Shown here: positions 44,274 to 52,756 of the stretch, in pieces
Position numbering within the stretch: the stretch's first letter is position 1
Layout of the letters: every line of letters begins with the position of its first letter
Assembly (NCBI RefSeq): GCF_016863495.1
Contig: NZ_BOOZ01000003.1
Span: 62,001-126,000, forward strand
Length of the DNA stretch: 64,000 nt
Direction of reading: 5' to 3'
From: Micromonospora andamanensis
GTDB taxonomy: Bacteria > Actinomycetota > Actinomycetes > Mycobacteriales > Micromonosporaceae
Notes under the pieces: model-generated
Told to the model about the DNA's origin: nothing
The model's input: the letters and a program-made list of their open reading frames with translations, nothing else
Database searches by the model: none
Position numbers and translations under genes: made by a program

Positions 44274-45665
44274 TCAGTCGCGCAGCCCGTCGGCACCGTC
44301 GGCCAGGACCGCGAGGGGTGGCAGCCGGTCGGTGGACAGGCCGACCGGCTGCCACAACCACAGGTGGCCGCCGAGACCGGCCGGGTCGGTCAGCTCGGCC
44401 GCCGCCGAAGCGGTGGCCAACGCCCGCAGGTAGCCGGCCGGGTCGCTGGCGGCCAGGCTCAGCGGCGGTCTACCGCCGTCGGCCCCGAGCGCTCGCAACG
44501 CCTCCCGCTGCAAGGTCAGGACGTACGCGCACCTGGCGACCCGCTCACCGGCGGAGGCGACCGAGTCCATGGCGACGTGCGCGGTGACGTCGCAGGAGCC
44601 GTCCGGCACCGGCGGCACCTGTCGCCCGCCCCGGTAACCGGTGAGCGTCCCGTCGATCGGCCGGGCCGCACGCAGGTGGCCGTAGTCCACGGCCAACGCC
44701 AGCCCTCGGTCGACGTGCCCCACGGCGTCAACCCACGCCTCGTCCCTGCTCCGCCCGATCTCCGCCCGCCCCACCGGCGGTATGCGGTCCGTGGGGGTGC
44801 GGTCTGTGGGGGTGCGGTCTGTGGGGGTTTCCGGGCAGCCCGGCCGGCTCCGGGCGGTCAGGCTTGATCCCTGCGCCGGCCGGGCTGCCCGGAAACCCGA
44901 CCTGGTCGAGCCCGATCCGTCCGTTGCGGTCTGCGGTAGGAGGTCCGAGCCTTCCGTGACGGTCCGCGCCCCCGGTGTCTGGTCGGTCTGTGGGGGCCAC
45001 CAGGTGGTCAGCCAGGCTGCGTCGTCTCGACCTACTGGTTCGCCTGTCGTCTCGGTGCCGGTGGTGGGGTCGACGAGGAGGTAGTGCCAGGTGTGGTTGG
45101 TGTGGGTGGCCAGGTCGAGGGGGACGTTGTCGAGCCACTCGGTGGCCAGCAGCAGGCCGGTGATGCCGGTGGGGATCTCGTTCGTCCAGACGATCTGGTC
45201 GGGGAGGTCGGCAGGGCGCGGGGCGAGTTCGACGGCGGTGAACCGTACCCGCCGAGCCAGCGGAACCGGTGCGGACGGCAACGAGTCGACGGATCCGGAT
45301 GAGGTGTCAGCCGGCGTGGTACCGGCGGCGGCCGTGGTGGTCAGGGTTTCCGGGGAGCCGGCCCGCGCAGGGATCAAGCCTGACCGCCCGGAGCGGGCGG
45401 GCTCCCCGGAAACCCCAACGGTGACCGCCGCGGAGAGAGCGCTGAGGAGTTCACCCCGCCCCGCCCCTACATCCACCAGGTCGAACCGGTCGGGGAAGCC
45501 CAGGGCCGCGTCGAGCTGGTGGACCAACCGCAGCAGCGCCGAGGCGAAGATCGGAGAGGCGTGCACGCTGGTCCGGAAATGGGCCGCCGGTCCGGCGCCG
45601 GAGACGAAGAAACCCGAAGGCCCGTAGAGCGCCTGCCGCATCGCCTCCCGCCAGCGCATCGACAT
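44274..45665 (-). CDS. MidA/NDUFAF7-family SAM-dependent methyltransferase with two palindromic insertions
   Basis: A class I methyltransferase of the COG1565/MidA family, relatives of the mitochondrial complex I assembly factor NDUFAF7, which methylates an Arg of NDUFS2. SAM motif I is [15 protein letters not shown] (near residue 70); [10 protein letters not shown] with [12 protein letters not shown], and LALAVDYGH with [11 protein letters not shown], are family features. GGAGGG upstream fixes the ATG at 45665. At 463 aa it is about 100 longer than expected. The excess is two low-complexity segments encoded by inverted-repeat DNA (45344-45416 and 44825-44898) plus a TPTDR tandem repeat, all in frame. 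The gene remains open and probably functional. Upstream of the NuoD-like gene. Confidence 0.85.
   Translation of the reverse strand: MSMRWREAMRQALYGPSGFFVSGAGPAAHFRTSVHASPIFASALLRLVHQLDAALGFPDRFDLVDVGAGRGELLSALSAAVTVGVSGEPARSGRSGLIPARAGSPETLTTTAAAGTTPADTSSGSVDSLPSAPVPLARRVRFTAVELAPRPADLPDQIVWTNEIPTGITGLLLATEWLDNVPLDLATHTNHTWHYLLVDPTTGTETTGEPVGRDDAAWLTTWWPPQTDQTPGARTVTEGSDLLPQTATDGSGSTRSGFRAARPAQGSSLTARSRPGCPETPTDRTPTDRTPTDRIPPVGRAEIGRSRDEAWVDAVGHVDRGLALAVDYGHLRAARPIDGTLTGYRGGRQVPPVPDGSCDVTAHVAMDSVASAGERVARCAYVLTLQREALRALGADGGRPPLSLAASDPAGYLRALATASAAAELTDPAGLGGHLWLWQPVGLSTDRLPPLAVLADGADGLRD
44784..44828. repeat. 15-bp tandem repeat (3 copies) next to palindromic element
   Basis: Three consecutive units of GCGGTCTGTGGGGGT (first unit with one substitution) begin at 44784, 44799 and 44814. 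The last runs into the left arm of the palindrome at 44825. In the methyltransferase frame they encode the TPTDR repeat. Confidence 0.9.
44825..44898. repeat. Palindromic repeat element, copy 1 (in CDS)
   Basis: A perfect 23-base inverted repeat (arm begins GGGTTTCCGGGCAGCCC) around a 28-base loop (44848-44875, beginning CTCCGGGCGGTCAGG), inserted in frame in the methyltransferase gene. The loop is identical, in reverse orientation, to that of copy 2. It is read as residues [12 protein letters not shown]...CPETP. Confidence 0.9.
45344..45416. repeat. Palindromic repeat element, copy 2 (in CDS, inverted)
   Basis: A near-perfect inverted repeat of about 22 bases (arm begins GGGTTTCCGGGGAGCC; one mismatch) around a 28-base loop (45366-45393, beginning CGCAGGGATCAAGCC) that is the exact reverse complement of the copy 1 loop. 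It is inserted in frame just after SAM motif I and read as [13 protein letters not shown]...SPETL, a different reading frame of the element from copy 1. Confidence 0.9.
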
Positions 45666-45774
45666 GGGGCCCTCCTCACACCGGTGAACGATTTCACACA
45701 TCCTTGTTTCAGATCCGCGTCAGCGACGCATACTTGCCCCGACCGGTACCCCGCCTCGAGGACTGGATCGTGAC

Positions 45775-46737
45775 ATGAGCGCACCGCCGCGCACCCACTC
45801 GGCCGCCCGTCGGCGGCCCGCGACAGTGGCCTCGGCCCAGGTCGCCACCGCCTCCGTGCTCACCGTCGGCGTCATCGGCGCCGGACGGGTGGGTGCCACC
45901 CTGGGTGCCGCGCTGGCCGCTGCGGGCCACCGGGTGGTCGCTGCCACAGGCGAGTCCGGCGCCTCCCGGGCCCGCCTCGCGCTGCTCCTGCCGACCGTCT
46001 CACCCGGTCCGGCTGCCGAGGTCGCCCGGGCCGCCGCCGACCTGCTGCTGATCGCTGTACCGGACGACGCGTTGGCCGGGGTGGTGGCCGACCTGGCCGC
46101 CGACGGCGCACTGCGTCCCGGCCAGGTGGTCGCGCACACGTCGGGGGCGCACGGCCTGGCGGTGCTGGCACCGGCAAGCGCGGCCGGTGCCCGACCGCTG
46201 GCGTTGCATCCCGCGATGACCTTCGCCGGTACGCCCGACGACCTCGGCCGACTGCCCGGCATCTCGTACGGGGTGACCGCGCCGGCCGACCTGCGCCCGC
46301 TTGCCGCCCGGCTGGTGGTCGACCTCGGCGGGGTACCCGAGTGGATCGCCGAGACGGACCGTCCGCTGTACCACGCGGCTCTGGCGCACGGCGCCAACCA
46401 CCTGGTGACCCTGGTCAACGAGGCGGCCGACCGGCTGCGCGACGCCGGGGTGGGCCAGCCCGAGAAGGTGCTCGCCCCGTTGCTGCGGGCCGCGCTGGAG
46501 AACGCGTTGCGCCTCGGCGACGACGCGTTGACGGGCCCGGTCTCCCGTGGCGACGCGGGTACGGTGCGGCGGCACCTGGCGCAGCTCGCCGCCACCGCGC
46601 CCGAGTCGGTCGAGCCCTACCTCGTCCTGGCGCGGCGTACCGCCGACCGGGCCGTGGCGGCCGGCCGGCTACGTCAGGTCGACGCGGCGCCCCTGCTCGG
46701 CGTCCTGGAGGACCACCGGAGCGGGGTGGCGGCGTGA
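45775..46737 (+). CDS. Rossmann-fold DUF2520 oxidoreductase-like protein
   Basis: A 320 aa protein. A dinucleotide-binding Rossmann domain starts at [17 protein letters not shown] (near residue 30) and a DUF2520 C-terminal helical domain follows ([34 protein letters not shown]). It resembles 6-phosphogluconate/ketopantoate-reductase-like enzymes. It sits directly before panC, with stop and start overlapping as GTGA at 46734, so it could act in pantothenate synthesis (ketopantoate reduction). That role is inferred from position only. Confidence 0.8.
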   Translation: MSAPPRTHSAARRRPATVASAQVATASVLTVGVIGAGRVGATLGAALAAAGHRVVAATGESGASRARLALLLPTVSPGPAAEVARAAADLLLIAVPDDALAGVVADLAADGALRPGQVVAHTSGAHGLAVLAPASAAGARPLALHPAMTFAGTPDDLGRLPGISYGVTAPADLRPLAARLVVDLGGVPEWIAETDRPLYHAALAHGANHLVTLVNEAADRLRDAGVGQPEKVLAPLLRAALENALRLGDDALTGPVSRGDAGTVRRHLAQLAATAPESVEPYLVLARRTADRAVAAGRLRQVDAAPLLGVLEDHRSGVAA

Positions 46738-47624
46738 CCGCCGGGAGAGGACAGGTGTCGAGCGAGGTGGAGCACGTGACGGAGCTGGTACACACCCGCG
46801 CCGACCTGGCCAGGGCGCGAGCCGCCCGGACCGGGACGGTGGCCGTGGTGATGACCATGGGTGCGCTGCACGAGGGGCATCAGTCGCTGCTGCGGGAGGC
46901 CCGGTCGCGCGCCGACCACGTGATCGTGACGATCTTCGTGAACCCGCTGCAGTTCGGGCCGAACGAGGACTTCGACAGCTACCCGCGTACTCTGGAAGAC
47001 GATCTTGATGTGTGCCGGCGGGCCGGCGCGGACCTGGTCTTCGCGCCCTCGGTGGCGGAGATGTACCCCGGCGGCGAGCCGGCGGTCCGGGTCAACCCGG
47101 GGCCGCTCGGCGAGGACCTGGAGGGGCTCAGCCGGCCCGGGTTCTTCCACGGCGTGCTCACCGTGGTGCTGAAACTGCTCCAGCTCACCCGCGCGGACCT
47201 GACCTTCTTCGGCGAGAAGGACTACCAGCAGCTGAGCCTGGTCCGGCGGATGTGCCGGGACCTGGACGTCCCGGTCGAGGTGATCGGGGTACCCACCGTC
47301 CGGGAACCTGACGGTCTGGCCCGGTCCAGCCGCAACCGCTATCTCTCGCCGGCCGAGCGGACTGTGGCGTTGAGCCTGTCACGGGCGTTGCGGGCCGGTG
47401 CCGAGGCCGCCTCGGCCGGCGGCGATGCCGCAGCGGTCCTGACCGCGGCGCATGTCGGCTTCGGCGCCGGCGAACCCGGAGCGCGCCTCGACTACCTGGT
47501 GCTCACCGACCCGGATCTGGAGCCCGGGCCGGTCCGTGGCCCGGCCCGGCTGCTGGTGGCGGCCTGGGTGGGCGGCACGCGGCTGATCGACAACGCTCCG
47601 GTCCGGCTCGACCCGGCCTCCTGA
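46734..47624 (+). CDS. panC: Pantothenate synthetase (pantoate-beta-alanine ligase)
   Basis: ATP-dependent ligation of pantoate and beta-alanine. [19 protein letters not shown] (HIGH-type motif), [26 protein letters not shown] and [10 protein letters not shown] are diagnostic. The GTG at 46734 overlaps the previous stop; GTG 46755 (after GAGAGGACAG) is an alternative that gives a more typical N-terminus. It is 296 aa from the first. panD follows after 27 bases, so the two substrates' enzymes are adjacent. Confidence 0.93.
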   Translation: MTAGRGQVSSEVEHVTELVHTRADLARARAARTGTVAVVMTMGALHEGHQSLLREARSRADHVIVTIFVNPLQFGPNEDFDSYPRTLEDDLDVCRRAGADLVFAPSVAEMYPGGEPAVRVNPGPLGEDLEGLSRPGFFHGVLTVVLKLLQLTRADLTFFGEKDYQQLSLVRRMCRDLDVPVEVIGVPTVREPDGLARSSRNRYLSPAERTVALSLSRALRAGAEAASAGGDAAAVLTAAHVGFGAGEPGARLDYLVLTDPDLEPGPVRGPARLLVAAWVGGTRLIDNAPVRLDPAS

Positions 47625-47651
47625 CCACACCTGATCCCGAAAGGCGTCCCG

Positions 47652-48071
47652 ATGTTCCGCACGATGCTCAAGTCCAAGATCCACCGGGCCACGGTGACCC
47701 AGGCGGACCTGCACTACGTCGGCTCGGTGACCGTCGACGAGGATCTGCTCGACGCCGCCGACCTGCTCCCCGGCGAGCAGGTGGCGATCGTCGACATCAC
47801 GAACGGCGCCCGGCTGGAGACGTACGTGATCCCGGGCCGGCGGGGCAGCGGCGTGATCGGTATCAACGGTGCCGCCGCCCGCCTGGTGCAGCCCGGCGAC
47901 CTGATCATCCTCATCTCGTACGGGCAGATGGACGATGCCGAGGCGCGGGTGTACCGCCCCCGGGTGGTGCATGTGGACGCGGACAACAAGGTCGTCGACC
48001 TCGGTGCCGATCCATCGATTGCCGCTCCCGGCACCGCCGGCACCCCGGTGCCCAACCCGCTGTCGGTGTAG
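47652..48071 (+). CDS. panD: Aspartate 1-decarboxylase
   Basis: Pyruvoyl enzyme making beta-alanine for pantothenate. It begins [20 protein letters not shown], and the self-cleavage Gly-Ser that generates the pyruvoyl group is in [12 protein letters not shown] (Ser25). [20 protein letters not shown] and [10 protein letters not shown] follow as in the family. It is 139 aa with a short C-terminal extension. Confidence 0.96.
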   Translation: MFRTMLKSKIHRATVTQADLHYVGSVTVDEDLLDAADLLPGEQVAIVDITNGARLETYVIPGRRGSGVIGINGAAARLVQPGDLIILISYGQMDDAEARVYRPRVVHVDADNKVVDLGADPSIAAPGTAGTPVPNPLSV

Positions 48072-48241
48072 CGGGGAGCCACCCCGGGTCTCCCGCGCCA
48101 CGTTTCTCTCGACAGCCGGTGGGGTCCTTCCCACCGGCCGCGACGATCGCGCCGTGATTCCGGTCTGTCACCGGAAGGTCATTTCTGGTTACCCTGGGAG
48201 GCGCCGTCGGGGGACGGCCGCTGACTGGGGGAGGCGGCGCC

Positions 48242-49138
48242 ATGCAGCGTGCGACGAGGACCCTGGTCACCACGTTCATCGTGGCGGCGCTGCTGTCCGG
48301 CTGTGGGTCGACCGGAGGGCTGGACGGCGACCTGGTTGACGACTGGGCCGCGTTGCCGCCGCCGGGGCCCTTCACGCCGGCCGCCGGGGTCTGTCACGAG
48401 GCCGACTTCGCCGAGGTGGTGCCGCTCGGGGCGTACGCGCCGGTGGACTGCGCCGCGCCGCACCGGGTGGAGACGGTGCACGTCGGTGCCTTCCCCGCCG
48501 CACGCGCCGAACCGCCGTCCACCGGCTCGGCGGAACTGCGTACCGCCTTTTCCGACTGCGACAACCGGGCCAACGGCTACGTCGGTGACAACTGGCGGGC
48601 CGGGCGGCTCCGGTTGGCTGTCGCGGTGCCGTCCGAGCCGGGCTGGGTCGCCGGCTCACGCTGGTACCGCTGCGACCTGATGGAGGTCAGCACGGTAGAG
48701 GCGGGTGCCCGGGTCGTGCTGCGTACCGGGTCGCTCCGCGACGCGTTGCGGACTGCGTCGCCGCTGCGACTGAGCTGTCAGCAGACGCGTACCGACGGGG
48801 ACGGTGTGGTGCAGACCCTGGTTCCGGTGGCGTGCACCGAGCGCCACGACGCCGAGTTCGCCGGGGTCTGGGCCGCCCCGGACCGCCCGTACCCGACGCG
48901 CAGCGCCCAGTGGGCACCCTTCTACGCCGGGTGCCGCTCGGTCCTCGCCCGCTTCGCCGGCCTGCCGGACGACGACGACCTCGTCTTCCGTACCGACGTG
49001 GTGGTGCGTCCGCCCAGTGCCGGCCGGTGGCGGGTGGGCGACCGGGGAATCCGCTGCTATCTGTGGCTCGGCGACCGTCGGGTGACCGGGACGCTCAAGG
49101 GCGCCGGCCCGGGCGAACTACCGGTCCGGACGAAGTAG
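48242..49138 (+). CDS. Septum-formation-family lipoprotein
   Basis: A 298 aa secreted lipoprotein (lipobox LLSGC, Cys20). Two repeated domains begin around residues 45 and 185, each with GVCHEADF / LSCQQT-type cysteines and the CAAPHRVETVHVG / CTERHDAEFAGVW pattern. This is characteristic of the septum-formation/DUF4352-neighbouring lipoproteins of actinobacteria. Conserved Cys pairs suggest disulfides. GGGGGAGG precedes the ATG. The function is unknown; its place between panD and nadB is not explained by metabolism. Confidence 0.75.
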   Translation: MQRATRTLVTTFIVAALLSGCGSTGGLDGDLVDDWAALPPPGPFTPAAGVCHEADFAEVVPLGAYAPVDCAAPHRVETVHVGAFPAARAEPPSTGSAELRTAFSDCDNRANGYVGDNWRAGRLRLAVAVPSEPGWVAGSRWYRCDLMEVSTVEAGARVVLRTGSLRDALRTASPLRLSCQQTRTDGDGVVQTLVPVACTERHDAEFAGVWAAPDRPYPTRSAQWAPFYAGCRSVLARFAGLPDDDDLVFRTDVVVRPPSAGRWRVGDRGIRCYLWLGDRRVTGTLKGAGPGELPVRTK

Positions 49139-49187
49139 CCGGAACCACTCGTCCCGCCCCCGCCGCCCGAGGCGAAAGGCATTCGGG

Positions 49188-50894
49188 TTGACTGTGGGCA
49201 TGGACGTACCGACCGTCGGCCTGCCCGTGCTGCCGAGCCGGCTGGCCGCTCCGGCACCGGGCTGGGTGGAGACCACCGACGTGATCGTGGTCGGCTCCGG
49301 GGTGGCCGGGCTGACCGCCGCGTTGCATCTGCGTGAGGCTGGCCTGCACGTCACAGTGGTCACCAAGGTCGATATGGACGAGGGGTCGACAAGGTGGGCG
49401 CAGGGCGGCATAGCCGCGGTGCTCGACCCGGCCGACACCCCGGCCATGCACGCCTCCGACACCGAGATCGCCGGCGTGGGCCTGTGTGACCCGGCCGCGG
49501 TCCGCGTCCTTGTCGAGGAGGGGCCGACCCGGCTACGGGAACTGATGCGCCTCGGTGCCGAGTTCGACCGCAACACCGACGGCTCGTTGATGCTCACCCG
49601 GGAGGGCGGGCACCGGGCCGACCGCATCGTGCACGCGGGCGGCGACGCCACGGGTGCGGAGGTGCAGCGGGCGCTGCACGAGGCGGTCCGCCGCGACCCG
49701 TGGATCAGGCTTGTCGAACACGCGCTGGTGCTGGACCTGCTCCGGGCGCCCGGCGACGGCCCGGGCGGGCTCGGCGCGGCGTGCGGGATCACGCTGCACG
49801 TGCTCGGCGAGGGCAGTGAGGACGGTGTCGGTGCCCTGCTGGCCCGCGCGGTGGTGCTGGCCACCGGCGGGATGGGGCAGATCTTCGCGGCCACCACCAA
49901 CCCGGCGGTCTCCACAGGTGACGGCGTCGCCCTCGCTATGCGGGCCGGCGCGGCGGTCACCGACGTGGAGTTCGTGCAGTTCCATCCGACCGCGCTGATC
50001 GTGCCGGAGCACTCCCGGGTTCCCGGCGCCGGCCACGCGCAGCAGCCGCTGGTCTCCGAGGCGTTGCGGGGCGAGGGCGCCCACCTGGTGGACGCCGACG
50101 GCAAACGCTTCATGCTCGGCCAGCACGAACTGGCCGAGTTGGCACCCCGGGACGTGGTCGCCAAGGGCATCCACCGGGTGCTGCTGGCCACCGGTGCCGA
50201 CCATGTCCACCTCGACGCCCGCCATCTCGGTGGTGACTTCCTGGCCCGCCGGTTTCCCACGATCGTCGCGTCGTGCCTGGCCATCGGCGTCGACCCGGGA
50301 ACCGAGCTGATCCCGGTGGCCCCGGCCGCGCACTACGCCTCCGGTGGAGTACGCACCGACCTGCGCGGTCGGACCTCCATCCCCGGCCTGTACGCCTGCG
50401 GCGAGGTCGCCTGCACCGGGGTGCACGGCGCGAACCGGTTGGCCAGCAACTCGCTGCTGGAGGGGCTGGTCTTCTCCCGGCGGATCGCCGACGACATCGC
50501 GGCCGGCCTGGCCGAACAGGCCCGCCCGGCGGACACCGGGGCGTGGCGGGGCGAGGGCGGCTGGGTGCTGCCGGCCGCGACGACGCCTGTGTTGCAGCGG
50601 GCGATGACCAGAGGTGCCGGCGTGCTCCGCTCGGCCGCGACGCTCACCGCGACCGCCGCCGAACTGGTCGAGCTGGGCGTCGCCCGCGGCACCCCGCGCA
50701 CCGCCGATTGGGAGGCGACGAACCTGCTCACCGTGGCCGCCACGCTCGTCGCCGCCGCGTACGCCCGCCAGGAGACCCGGGGCTGCCACTGGCGGGAGGA
50801 CTTTCCGGTGGCCGACGAGCGGTGGCACGGCCACCTGGTCGGTGCCGTCGGCGGATCGGGACGGTTGACCACCAGGTGGGAGGAGACGCGGTGA
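49188..50894 (+). CDS. nadB: L-aspartate oxidase
   Basis: FAD enzyme oxidising aspartate to iminoaspartate in NAD synthesis. The FAD dinucleotide motif is VIVVGSGVAGLTAAL; STRWAQGGIAAVLD and HANRLASNSLLE-type (HGANRLASNSLLEGLVF) motifs are conserved, with CGEVACTG before the latter. It is 568 aa from the TTG at 49188; GTG 49194 and ATG 49200 are close alternatives. The stop overlaps nadC (GTGA). No nadA (quinolinate synthase) gene is in the window. Confidence 0.94.
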   Translation: MTVGMDVPTVGLPVLPSRLAAPAPGWVETTDVIVVGSGVAGLTAALHLREAGLHVTVVTKVDMDEGSTRWAQGGIAAVLDPADTPAMHASDTEIAGVGLCDPAAVRVLVEEGPTRLRELMRLGAEFDRNTDGSLMLTREGGHRADRIVHAGGDATGAEVQRALHEAVRRDPWIRLVEHALVLDLLRAPGDGPGGLGAACGITLHVLGEGSEDGVGALLARAVVLATGGMGQIFAATTNPAVSTGDGVALAMRAGAAVTDVEFVQFHPTALIVPEHSRVPGAGHAQQPLVSEALRGEGAHLVDADGKRFMLGQHELAELAPRDVVAKGIHRVLLATGADHVHLDARHLGGDFLARRFPTIVASCLAIGVDPGTELIPVAPAAHYASGGVRTDLRGRTSIPGLYACGEVACTGVHGANRLASNSLLEGLVFSRRIADDIAAGLAEQARPADTGAWRGEGGWVLPAATTPVLQRAMTRGAGVLRSAATLTATAAELVELGVARGTPRTADWEATNLLTVAATLVAAAYARQETRGCHWREDFPVADERWHGHLVGAVGGSGRLTTRWEETR

Positions 50895-51787
50895 CAAGCG
50901 AGACGGAGCGGATGCTGCGCGAGGCTGGGCTGGACCCGGACCAGGTGCGTCGGATCATCGAGAACGCGCTCGTCGAGGACCTCGGCCCGGACGGGCTCGA
51001 CGTGACAAGCACCGCCACCATCCCGGCCGCCCAGACGGACACCGCAGACGTGGTGGCCCGCGCCGACGGCGTGGTGGCCGGGCTGGCCGTGGCCGCAGCC
51101 GTGTTCGAGCTGGCCGCCGAGGCCACCGGGATCGGGCGTACCGTCGAGATCTCGTTCGTGGCCCACGACGGCGAGCAGGTGGCCCGGGGGGATGTGCTGG
51201 CCACGGTCACCGGCCCCACCCGGGTGCTGCTCACCGCCGAACGGACCGCCCTCAACCTGCTCTGTCGGATGTCCGGGGTGGCCACCCACACCCGGGCCTG
51301 GGCGGACGCACTGGCCGGCAGCAAGGCGATGGTGCTGGACACCCGCAAGACCACCCCGGGGCTGCGGGCCCTGGAGAAGTACGCGGTCCGCGCCGGCGGC
51401 GGCACCAACAAGCGGATGGGCCTGCACGACGTCGCGATGGTCAAGGACAACCACAAGTTCGCGGCCGGTGGTGTCGCCGCCGCCTATCGGCGGGTCCGGG
51501 AGGCGTTTCCGGAGGTCCCGGTGCAGGTGGAGGTGGACACCCCCGCCGAGGCGGTGGAGGCGGTGGAGGCCGGAGCCGACTTCCTCCTGCTGGACAACAT
51601 GCCCCCGGCGGTGCTCGCCGAGGTGGTCGCCGCCGTCGGTGACCGGGCCGAGCTGGAGGCGACCGGCGGGCTGACCCTCGCCGACGCGGCGGCGGTGGGC
51701 GCCACAGGTGTCGACTTCCTCTCCGTCGGCGCGCTCACCCACTCCTCACCGATCCTGGACATTGCCCTGGACCTGCGCACGGAGTGA
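50891..51787 (+). CDS. nadC: Nicotinate-nucleotide pyrophosphorylase (carboxylating)
   Basis: Converts quinolinate and PRPP to nicotinate mononucleotide. NLLCRMSGVATHTR, LDTRKTTPGLRALEKYAVRAGGG and HDVAMVKDNH are hallmark segments; the C-terminal barrel ends DFLSVGALTHSSP. It is 298 aa. The GTG start overlaps the nadB stop, so the pair is coupled. coaX follows after 19 bases. Confidence 0.95.
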   Translation: MTSETERMLREAGLDPDQVRRIIENALVEDLGPDGLDVTSTATIPAAQTDTADVVARADGVVAGLAVAAAVFELAAEATGIGRTVEISFVAHDGEQVARGDVLATVTGPTRVLLTAERTALNLLCRMSGVATHTRAWADALAGSKAMVLDTRKTTPGLRALEKYAVRAGGGTNKRMGLHDVAMVKDNHKFAAGGVAAAYRRVREAFPEVPVQVEVDTPAEAVEAVEAGADFLLLDNMPPAVLAEVVAAVGDRAELEATGGLTLADAAAVGATGVDFLSVGALTHSSPILDIALDLRTE

Positions 51788-51806
51788 ACCCGTCTAGGCT
51801 GCGTGC

Positions 51807-52565
51807 GTGCTGCTCTGCATCGACATCGGGAACACCAACACCGTGCTGGCGACCTTCGACGGCGACAAGCTGGTGCACTCCTGGCGGATCAAGACCGATG
51901 CCCGCTCGACCGCCGACGAGCTGGGTCTGATGTTCCGGGGCCTGCTCGCCGGGGACGCCGTCGAGATCACCGGCGTGGCCGCCTGCTCGACGGTCCCGGC
52001 GGCCCTTCGCTCGCTGCGGACCATGCTGACCCGCTACTACGGGGAACTGCCGAGCGTCATCGTGGAGCCCGGCGTACGGACCGGGGTGCAGTTGGCCATC
52101 GACAACCCGAAGGAGGTCGGCGCGGACCGGGTGGTCAACACGCTTGCCGCGTACACCCTCTACGGCGGGCCGTCGATCGTCGTGGACTTCGGCACCACCA
52201 CGAACTTCGACGTGATCAGTGGTCGGGGCGAGTTCCTCGGTGGCGCGTTCGCTCCGGGTATCGAGATCTCCTTCGACGCGCTCGCCGCCCGCGCTGCCCA
52301 GCTACGCAAGGTCGAGGCGACCCGGCCCCGATCGGTGATCGGCAAGAACACCGTCGAGTGCCTCCAGGCGGGCCTCTACTTCGGGTTCGCCGGGCAGGTG
52401 GACCGGATCGTCGAGCGGATGGCCGCCGAGATGGGTGAGCTGAAGGCGGTGATCGCGACGGGTGGGCTGGCCTCGCTTGTGCTCAACGAGTGCCGGACGA
52501 TCACGCATCACGAACCGATGATCACGCTGATCGGGCTGCGCATGGTGTACGAGCGGAACGTCTGA
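51807..52565 (+). CDS. coaX: Type III pantothenate kinase
   Basis: Phosphorylates pantothenate, the first step of CoA synthesis, using the pantothenate supplied by panC/panD upstream. ASKHA-fold motifs are visible: LLCIDIGNTNTVLATFDG (P-loop-like, from residue 2), GADRVVNTLAAYTLYG, IVVDFGTTTNFDVI and ATGGLASLV. It is 252 aa. The GTG is preceded at 6 bases by TAGGCT and has no ribosome site, a leaderless pattern, so it may also have its own promoter. Confidence 0.93.
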   Translation: MLLCIDIGNTNTVLATFDGDKLVHSWRIKTDARSTADELGLMFRGLLAGDAVEITGVAACSTVPAALRSLRTMLTRYYGELPSVIVEPGVRTGVQLAIDNPKEVGADRVVNTLAAYTLYGGPSIVVDFGTTTNFDVISGRGEFLGGAFAPGIEISFDALAARAAQLRKVEATRPRSVIGKNTVECLQAGLYFGFAGQVDRIVERMAAEMGELKAVIATGGLASLVLNECRTITHHEPMITLIGLRMVYERNV

Positions 52566-52756
52566 CGCTTTCTCGTTCTTCTCGCTGTGGGGTTTTCGTG
52601 CCTGGCCTTCTCTGGTGGTTGCGGTGGGGGTTTCCGGGCAGCCCGGAAACCCGTCGGTGGGCCAGCGCCATCCGTCCGTGGGTGGTGGTGGGATCTGGGT
52701 GGTGGGGGTTCGTCCGTCTGTCGCGGTCTGGTGGGGTTCTTGGTCCGTGGGCGGCT
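52566..52756. other. G/T-rich intergenic region with collapsed repeat
   Basis: A 191-base gap between convergent coaX and the methyltransferase at 52757. It contains the third, collapsed copy of the palindromic element and several CCGTGGG/GTCTG-type stretches like those flanking copy 1. Frames here look like chance. Confidence 0.6.
52628..52652. repeat. Palindromic repeat element, copy 3 (collapsed)
   Basis: GGGTTTCCGGGC-A-GCCCGGAAACCC: a perfect 12-base inverted repeat with a one-base spacer, matching the outer arm sequence of copy 1 with the inner arm and loop deleted. Located downstream of coaX. Confidence 0.8.

Noticed and set aside
44784..44898. CRISPR-like array near the repeats
   Set aside because: The repeats are a 15-bp tandem and a palindrome with no regular unique spacers and no cas genes.
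45344..45416. Transcription terminator within the methyltransferase gene
   Set aside because: Although a strong hairpin, it is inside an open reading frame, has an inverted identical-loop partner, and so is better explained as a repeat element; partial termination cannot be excluded.
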